A stretch of DNA of 64,000 nt from positions 93,024 through 157,023 of the forward strand of contig NZ_LNSA01000008.1 in the NCBI RefSeq assembly GCF_001468465.1, in the 5' to 3' direction. Every line of letters starts with the position of its first letter. The first letter of the stretch is position 1. A program made the position numbers and the translations under genes. Positions 54,303 to 62,724 of the stretch are shown piece by piece. The notes under the pieces were generated by a model. That model saw only the letters and a program-made list of their open reading frames with translations. It did not search any database and was not told where the DNA came from. The DNA comes from Sphingopyxis sp. H115. GTDB taxonomy: Bacteria; Pseudomonadota; Alphaproteobacteria; Sphingomonadales; Sphingomonadaceae.

Positions 54303-54533
54303 GCAGCCGAATGTCCGCAGCCGGTCCCTATCGGACACCCCAAAAAGCCCTTTCCTAAAAAGGTTCGCCATGATCTACGATATTGGATGACAGGGTGGCT
54401 TGCCTCGAACCGCGCCTCACGATCCTCCCGCACCCATCCTGCGCTTAAAGCCACAAAGGACACATTTTCGACGCATCCATGCGGGGCTTTTGTGTCTTTA
54501 AGGACAAAAGTCGTCTGTCGTCCTCCGTTCGAA

Positions 54534-54935
54534 TCAACGGAATTCAATCAGGTCCCACTTGTTGCCATAGAGATCGAGAAATACCGCGACCGTGCCGTAG
54601 TCTGCCTCCAGCGGCTCGCGCTCGATCCGCACGCCTTTGTCGAGCAGGCGTTGATAATCGCGCGCGAAATCGTCGGTCTGCAGGAACAGGAAGACGCGCC
54701 CGCCCGACTGGTTGCCGATGAATGCGGCCTGATCCGGGTTCGCCGCCCGGGCCAACAGGATCGCCGCGCCGCCCTCGGGATTGCCCGGCGGGGCGACGAG
54801 TACCCAGCGCTTGTCCTGCGCTGGCTGATATTCGTCGGCGACGAGCGTGAAGCCGAGCGTACCGACATAGAAGTCGATCGCCTCGTCATAGTCGCGCACC
54901 ACCAGCGCGACATGCGCGAGCGACTGGCGCGTCAT
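54534..54935 (-). CDS. VOC (glyoxalase-like) family protein
   Basis: A 133-residue protein with two beta-alpha-beta-beta-beta modules. [20 protein letters not shown] is the first metal-ligand strand (His8) and [12 protein letters not shown] ends with the second conserved Glu. Members include glyoxalases and dioxygenases; the substrate is unknown. The start overlaps the ccmB stop (ATGA), tying its translation to cytochrome c maturation genes. Confidence 0.9.
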   Translation of the reverse strand: MTRQSLAHVALVVRDYDEAIDFYVGTLGFTLVADEYQPAQDKRWVLVAPPGNPEGGAAILLARAANPDQAAFIGNQSGGRVFLFLQTDDFARDYQRLLDKGVRIEREPLEADYGTVAVFLDLYGNKWDLIEFR

Positions 54936-55579
54936 TCGCGCAGGCCCCGGAGCGCCGCCCCCGCCGCAAACGGCCCGATCACCGTCAGCAGCAGGCTGGT
55001 CGCCGCCAGCAGCTTGACCGCGCCGCGCCCCGACGGATCGAGCATCCCCGCCCCGAAGATCAGCATGGGCACGGCGAGCGGCAGGATCAGCAGCCCGCCG
55101 ACCGCGCTGCCGCCCTTGTGGTTCGCGGTCAGCGCGGCGCTCAGCACCGCGAGCGAGGCGAGCGCGGGGACGGCAATGGCGATGCCTGTGGCCAGTATCT
55201 CGACCCGCCCGCTATCCTGCGCCAGCAGCGCCGCCGCCGGGAAGAGCGCCACCATCAGCGGCAATCCGAAACCAATGGCATGCGCACCGATCTTGACGGC
55301 GGCGATCACCTCGTCGGCGAACCCGCGCACCGCGAGCTGGTCCAGCACGCCGGCATCCTTGTCAGGCTTCACCAGCCGGTCGATCGGCAACAGCGCCGCA
55401 AGCAGTGCGGCGACCCACACCATTCCACCGCCCGCGCGGCGCAGCAGAGGCGCATCGGGGCCGACGGCAAAGGGGAAAGCGGTGGCGACGAGCAGGAAGA
55501 ACAGCACCGGCAGCCACAACGCCCCGCTGCCCCACGCGCGGCGGAGGTCGCGCCAGAAGAGGGCGATCAGCGCGGTCAT
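54932..55579 (-). CDS. ccmB: Haem exporter subunit CcmB
   Basis: A 215-residue membrane protein with six helices. [22 protein letters not shown] at the start (in parts [11 protein letters not shown] and LWLPVLFF) and the [13 protein letters not shown] and [15 protein letters not shown] helices match CcmB, the membrane part of the CcmABCD complex that frees holo-CcmE for cytochrome c maturation. Overlaps ccmA by 4 bases (ATGA). ccmC is not in the window. Confidence 0.93.
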   Translation of the reverse strand: MTALIALFWRDLRRAWGSGALWLPVLFFLLVATAFPFAVGPDAPLLRRAGGGMVWVAALLAALLPIDRLVKPDKDAGVLDQLAVRGFADEVIAAVKIGAHAIGFGLPLMVALFPAAALLAQDSGRVEILATGIAIAVPALASLAVLSAALTANHKGGSAVGGLLILPLAVPMLIFGAGMLDPSGRGAVKLLAATSLLLTVIGPFAAGAALRGLRE

Positions 55580-56160
55580 GCGAGCGCGCCCATGTCGAGT
55601 TCGGCGAGATTGGGAACCCCGATTGCAAAATGCGACGCCAGCAGCACCGCGCCGCCGTTCGCCCGGTGCCTCGCAATCGCCGCGACCAGCCGCGCCTGCG
55701 CTGCATCGTCCATGCCATTGGCGGGCTCGTCGAGCAGCCAGATCGGCGCGCCGCTCGCGATCACGCGCACCATCGCGGCGCGCTTGCGCTGGCCGGTCGA
55801 TAACATCGAGACCGGCACTTCGGCCAGATTGTTCAGCGCCATTTCGTCCATCGCGCGGTCGACGCTATGCCCATCGACCGTGTCGACCCTCGCCCAGAAA
55901 TCGAGCGCGCGGCGCAGCGGCAGCTCGGCGTCGAGCGCCGCCGCTTCGTCGATCAGCGCGACACGCTCGCGGCGTTCGATCGTGCCGGCGGCTGGGCGTA
56001 GCAGCCCCGCCGCCAACCGGATCAGGCTCGACTTGCCTGTCCCATTGGGGCCGCGCAGCCACAGCGCGTCGCCGCGATTCAGCGCCAACGACAGCCCCTC
56101 GAACAGCAACCGGTCGCCGCGGATGCAGGCCACATCGTCCAGCCGCAAAAGCCTCGTCAC
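55576..56160 (-). CDS. ccmA: Haem exporter ATP-binding subunit CcmA
   Basis: A 194-residue ABC ATPase. Walker A GPNGTGKS (37-44), signature LSTGQRKR, Walker [13 protein letters not shown] and the H-loop (LLASHFAI) are all present. The short length and the [21 protein letters not shown] text (in parts RGPNGTGKS and [10 protein letters not shown]) are typical of CcmA. The GTG start at 56160 overlaps the metallopeptidase stop (GTGA); longer starts lack conserved sequence. Confidence 0.94.
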   Translation of the reverse strand: MTRLLRLDDVACIRGDRLLFEGLSLALNRGDALWLRGPNGTGKSSLIRLAAGLLRPAAGTIERRERVALIDEAAALDAELPLRRALDFWARVDTVDGHSVDRAMDEMALNNLAEVPVSMLSTGQRKRAAMVRVIASGAPIWLLDEPANGMDDAAQARLVAAIARHRANGGAVLLASHFAIGVPNLAELDMGALA

Positions 56161-56576
56161 GCCATATCCTCGAGCGAGTGCATATCGTCGTCCGAAAAGC
56201 CGAAGTGATGGCCGATCTCGTGGATCAGCACATGCCGCACCAGCCACTCGAGCTTTTCGCCCGTCTCGATCCATTCGACGAGGATGGGGATGCGATAGAG
56301 GGTGACGCGGTCGGGCATGCCGCCGCTTTCGCCGATGCTGCGCTCGGTCAGCGGCCGGCCTTCGTACAGGCCGGTGAGGTCATAGGGATGCTCTATGTCG
56401 AGCGAGGCCAGCACTTCGTCCTCGGCGAATTCCTCGACCGAAATCACGACGCCCTCGATATGCGGCTTGAACACATCGGGCATGGTTTCGAGCGCCGCTT
56501 CGGCCATTGCGAACAGCGCGTCGGCGTCGGGGGCGGTTCCGGTCCATCCGGCTGGCAGGCTAGGCTTGTCGCTCAT
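56157..56576 (-). CDS. Zincin-like metallopeptidase family protein (PF06262)
   Basis: A 139-residue cytoplasmic protein with the zinc-protease motif [18 protein letters not shown] near its C-terminus (HExxH plus third ligand). [16 protein letters not shown] and [12 protein letters not shown] are the conserved segments of this short metallopeptidase family. Its target is unknown. Its stop overlaps the ccmA start (GTGA), making it the first gene of a four-gene coupled unit. It diverges from the pterin dehydratase gene with about 50 bases between. Confidence 0.88.
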   Translation of the reverse strand: MSDKPSLPAGWTGTAPDADALFAMAEAALETMPDVFKPHIEGVVISVEEFAEDEVLASLDIEHPYDLTGLYEGRPLTERSIGESGGMPDRVTLYRIPILVEWIETGEKLEWLVRHVLIHEIGHHFGFSDDDMHSLEDMA

Positions 56577-56627
56577 CGCTCGCATCCTTATGGCGAGCGC
56601 ACGGCCTTGACCAGCGGGAGAAAGAAA

Positions 56628-56915
56628 ATGGTCCAGAAACTCGACGACGCACAGCGCACCGCGCTCCTCGCCCGCTTTCCCGAATGGACGTACGAACCGT
56701 CGCGCGATGCGATCACCCGGCGGTTCCAGTTCGCCGATTTCGCGCAGGCCTTCGGTTTCATGGCGAGCGTCGCGATTATCGCCGAAAAGATGGATCATCA
56801 CCCTGAATGGTCGAACGTCTACAACCGCGTCGATATATTGCTGACGACGCACGACGCCGATGGCTTGTCCGAACGCGACGCGACGCTGGCCGAGGCGATC
56901 GAGGCGCTGGTTTGA
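56628..56915 (+). CDS. phhB: Pterin-4a-carbinolamine dehydratase
   Basis: A 95-residue enzyme that dehydrates 4a-hydroxytetrahydrobiopterin, regenerating pterin for aromatic amino acid hydroxylases. [17 protein letters not shown] carries the active-site His-His and the family signature, with [15 protein letters not shown] before it. GCGGGAGAAAG precedes the ATG at 56628. No phenylalanine hydroxylase gene is nearby, so it may act on molybdopterin or other pterins instead. Confidence 0.95.
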   Translation: MVQKLDDAQRTALLARFPEWTYEPSRDAITRRFQFADFAQAFGFMASVAIIAEKMDHHPEWSNVYNRVDILLTTHDADGLSERDATLAEAIEALV

Positions 56916-56919
56916 CGGG

Positions 56920-57561
56920 ATGATCCGCTTCGACCGGCAGGTCCAGATGCTCGCGGTCGGGACGGCGGTGCTCGCCGGTTTCGTCGATGCAATCGGCTTT
57001 GTGGAATCGACGGGCTTTTTCGTGTCCTTCATGACCGGCAATTCGACGCGACTGGCGGTGGGGCTTGCCGAATGGCAGCACGCGGCGCTCGTCGCTGGCG
57101 CGATTATCGCGGTCTTCGTCACCGGCGTCGTTGCGGGATCGCTCGTCGGCGCGCGCGCCGGGGTGCGACGCGCGCCGGCGGTGCTGCTATGCGTCGCCCT
57201 CTTGCTTGGAATTGCCTCGCTATTACGGCTGCAATCCGATGGCTGGAGCGCGATCCTGTGCCTTGCCTTTGCAATGGGGGTTGTCAACGCGGCGATCGAG
57301 GGGCGCGACGGATCGGTCGTCGGCGTTACCTATATGACGGGTACGCTCGTCCAGATGGGCCAGAAAATCGCCAATGCGCTGCGCGGCGAGGGCGATCGCC
57401 GGTGGCTGCACCATCTGGGCCTGTGGGCGGGGCTGGCGGGCGGTGCCGTGCTCGGCGCACGGGCCGTCCTGTGGTCGCCGCCGCTCGCCTATATGGCTGC
57501 GGTGGCGTTCGCGGCGATGCTCGCCTTGCGGGCCGGCTGGATCGTCCGCCAGCCGCGATAA
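56920..57561 (+). CDS. DUF1275 (YoaK) family membrane protein
   Basis: A 213-residue protein with six helices. AGFVDAIGFVESTGFFVSFMTGNSTR (in parts AGFVDAIGF and FFVSFMTGNSTR) and GRDGSVVGVTYMTGTLVQMG are the two repeated signature segments of DUF1275, whose function is unknown. The ATG lies 4 bases after the pterin dehydratase stop, so both are probably expressed together. Confidence 0.9.
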   Translation: MIRFDRQVQMLAVGTAVLAGFVDAIGFVESTGFFVSFMTGNSTRLAVGLAEWQHAALVAGAIIAVFVTGVVAGSLVGARAGVRRAPAVLLCVALLLGIASLLRLQSDGWSAILCLAFAMGVVNAAIEGRDGSVVGVTYMTGTLVQMGQKIANALRGEGDRRWLHHLGLWAGLAGGAVLGARAVLWSPPLAYMAAVAFAAMLALRAGWIVRQPR

Positions 57562-57629
57562 GCCCGCGCTTGCCTTCGCGCATCATTCGTTCCAGATGTC
57601 GGCAATAAAGTAACAAGGGGAGCCCGCCG

Positions 57630-59030
57630 ATGTCCGACAGCCTGTTTCGCCGCAAACCGATCGTGCCGGAACGGCAGGAGGGCGCGCAAGCGCTTGCGCG
57701 GACGCTCGGCTGGCCGCACCTGATCGCATTGGGGGTCGGCGCGATCGTCGGCACCGGCATCCTGACCTTGATCGGTGTCGGCGCCGACAAGGCGGGCCCT
57801 GCGGTGATCCTGTCTTTTGCCATTGCCGGCCTGATCTGCGCCTGCGCGGCGCTCGCCTATGCCGAAATGGCGACGATGATCCCCGCGTCGGGCAGTGCCT
57901 ATACCTATAGCTATGTCGTGATCGGCGAACTGCTCGCGTGGATCGTCGGGTGGAGCCTGATCCTCGAGTATTCGCTCGTGGTCAGCGCCGTCGCGGTCGG
58001 CTGGTCGGGTTATGCGGCTCCTTTGCTGGAGGCTTGGGCGGGCATCCCGATGGCGCTGATGCAGGGGCCCGAATTGGGCGGGATCGTCAATCTGCCTGCG
58101 ATCGCGATCATCGCGGTGGTCGCGGGGCTTTTGCTCATCGGCACGCGCGAAAGCGCGACACTCAACGCCGTCCTCGTGCTGGTAAAAATCGTCGCGCTCG
58201 TCGTGTTCGTCGCGGTGGCGCTGCCCGCGTTCGATGCCTCCAATCTCGAACCCTTCAGCCCCTATGGCTTTGCGAAGCATATTGGCCCTGACGGGGTCGA
58301 GCGCGGGGTGATGGCCGCGGCGGCGATCATCTTTTTCGCTTTCTACGGCTTCGACGCGATCGCTACGGCGGCCGAAGAAGCGAAGGATCCCGACCGCGAC
58401 CTCAAGATCGGGATCGTCGGATCGATGGTCGCCTGCGTCCTCATCTACATCGCCGTCGCGGTCGCCGCGGTCGGGGCGATCGCCTATACGCGCTTCGCCA
58501 ACAGCCCGGAGCCGCTGGCGCTGATTTTGCGCGAACTCGGTAGCCCGCTCGCCGCGCAATATCTCGCCGTCTCGGCGGTCATCGCGCTGCCGACGGTGAT
58601 CCTCGCCTTCTTTTACGGACAGAGCCGTATCTTCTTCACCATGGCGCGCGACGGGCTGTTACCGGCGAGCCTTGCGAAGCTGTCGTCGCGCGGGACGCCA
58701 GTGCGGATCACCATCTTCACCGCCGTGGTCGTAGCGGTTTTGGCGGGCTTCATTCCGCTCGGCGAACTAGCTGCGCTCGCCAATGCCGGGACGCTCGCTG
58801 CCTTCACCGCGGTGTCGGTCTGCATGCTGATCATGCGTCGGCGCGCACCCGACGCACCGCGCACTTTCCGAGCGCCGTTGCCGTGGGTGGTCGGCGGCAT
58901 TGCGGTTCTGGGTTGCATTTATCTGTTTGTCAGCCTGCCGGTGCAGACCCAGCTCTGGTTCTTCGTGTGGAATATCGGCGGGCTTTGCGTCTATTTCCTC
59001 TACGCCCGCCGACACGCCATCGTCGGCTGA
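57630..59030 (+). CDS. APC-family amino acid permease (cationic amino acid transporter-like)
   Basis: A 466-residue inner-membrane carrier with 12 helices. IALGVGAIVGTGILTLIGVGADKAGPA (in parts ALGVGAIVGTGIL and GVGADKAGPA) is the APC helix-1 unwinding motif, and AYAEMATMIPASGSAYTYSY follows as in the CAT/YfnA group. FYGFDAIATAAEEAKDPDRD is the helix-6 region. A substrate among basic or branched amino acids is likely, not proven. Good ribosome-binding site AAGGGGAG. Confidence 0.93.
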   Translation: MSDSLFRRKPIVPERQEGAQALARTLGWPHLIALGVGAIVGTGILTLIGVGADKAGPAVILSFAIAGLICACAALAYAEMATMIPASGSAYTYSYVVIGELLAWIVGWSLILEYSLVVSAVAVGWSGYAAPLLEAWAGIPMALMQGPELGGIVNLPAIAIIAVVAGLLLIGTRESATLNAVLVLVKIVALVVFVAVALPAFDASNLEPFSPYGFAKHIGPDGVERGVMAAAAIIFFAFYGFDAIATAAEEAKDPDRDLKIGIVGSMVACVLIYIAVAVAAVGAIAYTRFANSPEPLALILRELGSPLAAQYLAVSAVIALPTVILAFFYGQSRIFFTMARDGLLPASLAKLSSRGTPVRITIFTAVVVAVLAGFIPLGELAALANAGTLAAFTAVSVCMLIMRRRAPDAPRTFRAPLPWVVGGIAVLGCIYLFVSLPVQTQLWFFVWNIGGLCVYFLYARRHAIVG

Positions 59031-59037
59031 TCGCGTT

Positions 59038-59064
59038 CCTCCCTGTGGCGCGGCCATGGGGAGG
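59038..59064. repeat. Short palindromic intergenic element
   Basis: CCTCCC (59038-59043) and GGGGAGG (59058-59064) flank a 14-base centre between convergent genes. It is a shorter relative of the composite repeat at 46577-46754. Confidence 0.45.
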
Positions 59065-59074
59065 ACCGTTCGGC

Positions 59075-59371
59075 TCAGTCGAACAATTCGCTCAAGAAGC
59101 TCTTCTTGTAATTCTTCTTGTACGGCTTGCCGTAACGCCGGTCGTCGTCATAGCCGCGCTCGCGATATTGGGGTTGCGGCGGTGGCGGCGCTGACGCGCG
59201 CGGTGGCGGGGCACTCGCGGCTTCGCTGCGCTCGATGATCTTGTCGAGTTCGCCGCGGTCGAGCCAGACGCCCCGGCACTGGGGGCAATAATCGATCTCG
59301 ATCCCCTGACGCTCCGACATCGTCAAATTCACGCGGCAAGTCGGGCAAAGAAGGCCTTGGGGCACGGTCAC
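59075..59371 (-). CDS. TFIIB-type zinc-ribbon protein
   Basis: A 98-residue protein starting with GTG (AAGGA upstream). LLCPTCRVNL and IDYCPQCRGVWLDRGELDK form a four-cysteine zinc ribbon of the zf-TFIIB family. A Pro-rich linker and a Lys/Tyr-rich tail (YGKPYKKNYKKSFLSELFD) complete it. Function unknown; the basic tail could bind nucleic acid. Confidence 0.88.
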   Translation of the reverse strand: MTVPQGLLCPTCRVNLTMSERQGIEIDYCPQCRGVWLDRGELDKIIERSEAASAPPPRASAPPPPQPQYRERGYDDDRRYGKPYKKNYKKSFLSELFD

Positions 59372-59434
59372 GGATTATCCTTTCCTTAGGGTCGGTTTCG
59401 GTACGCTAACGCCGGCGCGGCGCGCCGCGTTCCG

Positions 59435-59761
59435 TCAGGACGATACCGGCTGCCAGTCGAAGGGCAAAGGGGCCTCGCGAAAGGCAAAGCGGTCGAGGTG
59501 CCGAGCGACGGCACCTTCCAGCGCTTCGCGCTGTCCGGCGATGCTGGCATCGATGCGCACCGAAAGCGCACCTGCACCCGCATCGAAGGTTACCAGCGCA
59601 TCGCCGGGCCAGTCGCCCCCGCGGGCATCGCGGGGGAAGGTCACCGTGCCGTGGTCGGCGGTAAAATCTACCACCAGATTATGCTGCCAATGCTTGCACA
59701 GCTGTTGCAGATATTCGCTCGCATGTGCCGTCGGCACGTGCGCGGTCGATGATGTTGTCAT
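59435..59761 (-). CDS. DUF2218 family protein, coupled to the YqjI-like regulator
   Basis: A 108-residue protein with a DUF2218 domain (YLQQLCKHWQHNLVVDF, GTVTFPRDARG, HLDRFAFREAPLPFDW). DUF2218 occurs next to or fused with siderophore-interacting ferric reductases in other bacteria, hinting at iron or metal handling. ATG at 59761 is chosen with AAGGAACAAGG just upstream; a GTG at 59776 overlaps the stop of the regulator gene (GTGA). Either way it is coupled to the PadR gene. Confidence 0.85.
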   Translation of the reverse strand: MTTSSTAHVPTAHASEYLQQLCKHWQHNLVVDFTADHGTVTFPRDARGGDWPGDALVTFDAGAGALSVRIDASIAGQREALEGAVARHLDRFAFREAPLPFDWQPVSS

Positions 59762-59772
59762 ACCTTGTTCCT

Positions 59773-60420
59773 TCACAGCCGTTCGATCTTTTGCGCCGCC
59801 TCGTCGATCAGCCCGACGATTTCTTGCATCGTCGCATCGTTGAGGTCCTGATCGCCGAGCCGGTTCATCAATACGGCTTTCAGATTGCCCATCGCGCGGC
59901 GGATCGAAAGGCTATCGCTTCGCCGGCTCTCTTCGCCGACGTCCGCCAGGCGGGCGATCAGTGCATCGACGGCCGCCTGGTTTGCGTCCAGCTCGGCCCG
60001 TCCCGCGGCGGTGATCGCGAACAGCTTTTTGGCGCCCTCGCTGTCGGCCGCCTCGATCAGCCCCATGTCGTCCAGCAGGGTGAGCGTGGGGTAGATGACG
60101 CCCGGGCTGGGGGCATAGGCGCCGCCGGTCAATTCCTCGATCCGGCGGATTAGATCATAGCCGTGGCGCGGCTCGTCGGCGATCAGTTGCAGCAGCACAA
60201 GCCGCAATTCGCCGCTGTCGAACATCCGCCGCCGGCGGCCGCGGCCATCGTCGTCGTCGCGAAAGCGTCCGCCGGCTCCGCGGCCGCCGAACCCATGACC
60301 GAATGCCTGCCTGCCGCCGCGCATGCCATGGCGCATCGCTTCACGCATCATGCTGTGCATGGCGTGGCGCTCCTTGCGTCCATGCCAGTGTATTCCATGT
60401 CGCATCTTAAACTCCTTCAT
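59773..60420 (-). CDS. PadR family regulator, YqjI-like, with His/Met-rich N-terminal extension
   Basis: A 215-residue winged-helix regulator. From residue 66 the text FDSGELRLVLLQLIADEPRHGYDLI (in parts GELRLVLLQLIAD and RHGYDLI), then GAYAPSPGVIYPTLTLLDDMG matches E. coli YqjI, a nickel-responsive repressor of the ferric reductase gene yqjH. The first 60 residues contain seven His and seven Met among Gly/Arg but no Cys; E. coli YqjI has a Cys/His-rich tail there. It should sense a metal, probably nickel, copper or iron, and regulate DUF2218 and itself from the palindrome at 60427-60447. Confidence 0.88.
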   Translation of the reverse strand: MKEFKMRHGIHWHGRKERHAMHSMMREAMRHGMRGGRQAFGHGFGGRGAGGRFRDDDDGRGRRRRMFDSGELRLVLLQLIADEPRHGYDLIRRIEELTGGAYAPSPGVIYPTLTLLDDMGLIEAADSEGAKKLFAITAAGRAELDANQAAVDALIARLADVGEESRRSDSLSIRRAMGNLKAVLMNRLGDQDLNDATMQEIVGLIDEAAQKIERL

Positions 60421-60426
60421 GCGATT

Positions 60427-60447
60427 AGATATGTCTAAGATATATCT
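60427..60447 (-). promoter_or_regulatory. Candidate operator of the YqjI-like regulator
   Basis: AGATATGTCT (60427-60436) and AGATATATCT (60438-60447) are inverted repeats around one base with a single mismatch. The site ends 6 bases upstream of the regulator's ATG and is strongly AT-rich. Position and symmetry fit autoregulation by the PadR protein. Confidence 0.65.
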
Positions 60448-60495
60448 TTTATCAGTTTTAGCAAGAGGCGGATCGTCCGGGATATCAACAATTGG

Positions 60496-60921
60496 TCAGT
60501 GCTTGATGTGGCGCACGGGCGGCGCGAAGGCTCTATCGGCAGCAGCCCTCAATATTCTGCGGAATGTCGGACACTCCATGTGGCTCGGTGCGCGGCATGC
60601 CGCCGCATGGCGAAGCCCGTCGCGCATCGCTGTGAGGCGGCGGATCGAGCGATCGATGTCGTCGGCCTTAGCGGAAAGCGCGGCGCGGTCGACCCTGGGT
60701 GCCCCCTCGGGCGTAAACATACCCCCGATCTCGTCGAGCGAAAAGCCGGCGGCGCGGCCGAGCGCGATGAGCGCGAGCCGATCGAGAATCGCGGGGTCGA
60801 ACAGGCGCCGCAGCCCGCGCCTGCCGATCGAGGCAATCAAGCCCTTTTCTTCGTAATAGCGTAGCGTCGAGGCCGGGACCCCGGAGCGGCGGGCAACTTC
60901 GGCAATGTCCAGCGCAACCAT
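60496..60921 (-). CDS. MerR family regulator with a two-cysteine C-terminus
   Basis: A 141-residue regulator. LDIAEVARRSGVPASTLRYYEEKGLI is the MerR HTH (in parts LDIAEVARRSGVP and STLRYYEEKGLI), followed by a dimerisation helix. The C-terminus has only two cysteines, Cys109 and Cys117 (ACRAPSHMECPTF), where SoxR has four for its iron-sulfur cluster. It may sense thiol-reactive compounds or a metal. It diverges from the methyltransferase gene across a SoxR-box-like sequence. Confidence 0.9.
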   Translation of the reverse strand: MVALDIAEVARRSGVPASTLRYYEEKGLIASIGRRGLRRLFDPAILDRLALIALGRAAGFSLDEIGGMFTPEGAPRVDRAALSAKADDIDRSIRRLTAMRDGLRHAAACRAPSHMECPTFRRILRAAADRAFAPPVRHIKH

Positions 60922-60927
60922 GCTTGA

Positions 60928-60945
60928 CCTCAAGTTGACTTGAAG
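60928..60945. promoter_or_regulatory. SoxR-box-like MerR operator
   Basis: CCTCAAGTTGACTTGAAG differs at two of 18 positions from the SoxR operator CCTCAAGTTAACTTGAGG. It overlaps TTGACC (60925-60930), a -35-like element, as MerR-type operators do. It lies 7 bases from the merR start and 45 bases before the methyltransferase start. Confidence 0.65.
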
Positions 60946-60990
60946 TGGCAGACTGCCCTGATCGATTCGCCAGCACAAGGAAAGATCATC

Positions 60991-61833
60991 ATGACCGACG
61001 TAAAAACCGCCCCCATCGACCAATCCGCGCTCTGGAACGGACGCGCGGGAGAAACCTGGGTCGCGAAACAGGAAATGCTCGATGCATTGTTCGCGCCGGT
61101 CGCCGATTATCTGGCCAATGCAGTGGGAGAGGCGAGCCCCCACCGCCTCCTCGACATCGGTTGCGGAACCGGGGCGACGGCGCTGGCGGCGGCGGCGCGG
61201 CTGGGCGTTGGAGGGGATGTCCTGGGTGTCGACATTTCCGCCCCGATGATTACCCGGGCGCGGACGCGCGCGGCTGCCGAAGGACTGCCGGTGCGTTTCG
61301 AGGAAGGGGATGCCGAGAAATATGATTTTCCGGCAGAAACGTTCGACATGGCGATTTCCCGTTTCGGGGTGATGTTCTTTTCGGACGGCGTTGCTGCTTT
61401 CGCAAACATCCGCGCGGCTATGGCGTCCAAGGGGGTGCTTCATGTGGTCGCTTGGCGCAGCCCCCGCGAAAATGACTTCATGACCGCCGCCTGGCGTGCG
61501 GCGGCGCCGCTTCTGCCGGCGATGCCGGCACCCGACCCGAATGCGCCGGGCCAGTTTGCCTTTGCCAGTGAAGAGCGTGTCCTCGGATTGCTGTCGGATG
61601 CGGGGTGGTCGGACATCGCGATCGAACCCGTCGATTTCGCGTGCTCTCTCCAAGCGTCGATGCTCGCCGACTATGTTGCCAATATGGGGCCGCTAGGCTT
61701 GTATCTGGCGCATGCCGATCAGGCGGAACGGGCTGCGATAATCGCGAAGGTGTTGCCGGCGTTCGATCGCTATGTCGATGGTGACACCGTCCACGTGCCC
61801 GCCGCCTGCTGGTCGATCCGCGCTCGCGCCTGA
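60991..61833 (+). CDS. Class I SAM-dependent methyltransferase (UbiE-like)
   Basis: A 280-residue enzyme. HRLLDIGCGTGATAL (51-65) is motif I that binds S-adenosylmethionine; GVDISAPMITRAR and FEEGDAEKYDFP follow as motifs post-I and II. AAGGAAAG precedes the ATG. The target is unknown. Its promoter region is shared with a MerR regulator, so it is probably induced by a toxic compound it may methylate (inference). Confidence 0.9.
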   Translation: MTDVKTAPIDQSALWNGRAGETWVAKQEMLDALFAPVADYLANAVGEASPHRLLDIGCGTGATALAAAARLGVGGDVLGVDISAPMITRARTRAAAEGLPVRFEEGDAEKYDFPAETFDMAISRFGVMFFSDGVAAFANIRAAMASKGVLHVVAWRSPRENDFMTAAWRAAAPLLPAMPAPDPNAPGQFAFASEERVLGLLSDAGWSDIAIEPVDFACSLQASMLADYVANMGPLGLYLAHADQAERAAIIAKVLPAFDRYVDGDTVHVPAACWSIRARA

Positions 61834-61855
61834 GTTGCAAAGAGGCCAGGAGCGC

Positions 61856-61883
61856 TTGACTTTGCCCGCCCCGCCGCTATGAG
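61856..61883 (+). promoter_or_regulatory. Candidate promoter of rplJ-rplL
   Basis: TTGACT (61856-61861), a 16-base GC-rich spacer and TATGAG (61878-61883). It starts 23 bases after the methyltransferase stop, giving a leader of about 260 bases. Confidence 0.55.
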
Positions 61884-62152
61884 CGCCCCCGTGTTGTTGC
61901 GGGTCCGCCCGTGGCAATTCCGTCCGAGACAGTTGGTGAAGGGAATATGCCCTTCTTAATTTCCAGCCGAGACGGGGAACAGTCTTTATTCGGTCGCCCG
62001 CCTGCCTGCGCAGGCGTCAGCGGCTTGACCGACCCCATCGGACATCGTTGCGTGAAGGACAGGCGAGCTCTGGCTCGCATGGCTTTTGCGTGTGTTAGCC
62101 GCCCGGCGGCGTGCGTTCGCGCATATTTCCGGGCATGAGTGGAGAAACAGGC
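61884..62152 (+). promoter_or_regulatory. Long leader of rplJ-rplL, candidate L10-binding region
   Basis: A non-coding leader of about 270 bases ahead of rplJ. TCGGTC (61991-61996) can pair with GACCGA (62028-62033), enclosing a hairpin CGCCTG (62000-62005) with CAGGCG (62012-62017). Leaders of this length before rplJ bind the L10-L12 complex for feedback control in many bacteria; I could not confirm the consensus by eye. No gene is seen in it. Confidence 0.5.
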
Positions 62153-62668
62153 ATGGATCGTGCTGAAAAGGCCGAAGCCGTATCCTCGCTGAACGCTACG
62201 CTGTCGAATGCAGCCTCGGTTGTGATTGTTCGCAACCTGGGTCTTACCGTCGCCCAGTCGACGGTGCTTCGCGAGCAGATGCGGACCGCGGGCGCGAGCT
62301 TCAAGGTCGCAAAGAACCGCCTGGCCAAGATCGCGCTCGATGGCACGCCCTATACCGGTATCGGCGAGCTGCTGACCGGCCCCACGGCAATCGCTTCGTC
62401 CACCGACCCGGTGGCGGCTGCGAAGATCGCGGTGGAATTTGCCAAGACCAACGACAAGCTTGAAATCGTTGGCGGCGGCATGGGGGATGTGGTCCTCGAC
62501 GTGGATGGCGTGAAGGCGCTTGCATCGCTGCCGTCGCTTGACGAACTGCGTGGCAAGCTTGTTGGCCTGCTCCAGGCTCCGGCCACCAAGGTTGCCCAGA
62601 TTGCGGCAGCCCCGGCTGGTCAGCTGGCGCGGGTCTTTGGTGCCTATGGCGCCAAGGAAGCGGCATAA
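62153..62668 (+). CDS. rplJ: 50S ribosomal protein L10
   Basis: A 171-residue base of the L7/L12 stalk. [20 protein letters not shown] (in parts [20 protein letters not shown]), [13 protein letters not shown] and [16 protein letters not shown] are diagnostic, and the C-terminal helix ends [14 protein letters not shown]. The ATG at 62153 follows GTGGAGAAACAGG. rplL follows after 56 bases. Confidence 0.98.
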   Translation: MDRAEKAEAVSSLNATLSNAASVVIVRNLGLTVAQSTVLREQMRTAGASFKVAKNRLAKIALDGTPYTGIGELLTGPTAIASSTDPVAAAKIAVEFAKTNDKLEIVGGGMGDVVLDVDGVKALASLPSLDELRGKLVGLLQAPATKVAQIAAAPAGQLARVFGAYGAKEAA

Positions 62669-62724
62669 ACTCTTACCTACCGTAACAATTCACCGGGCTT
62701 TCCCGGTTCTGATGGAGAATGAAA

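Noticed and set aside
54387..56915. Open plus-strand frame of 842 codons
   Set aside because: Only the last 95 codons are the pterin dehydratase; the rest is antisense to VOC, ccmB, ccmA and the metallopeptidase.
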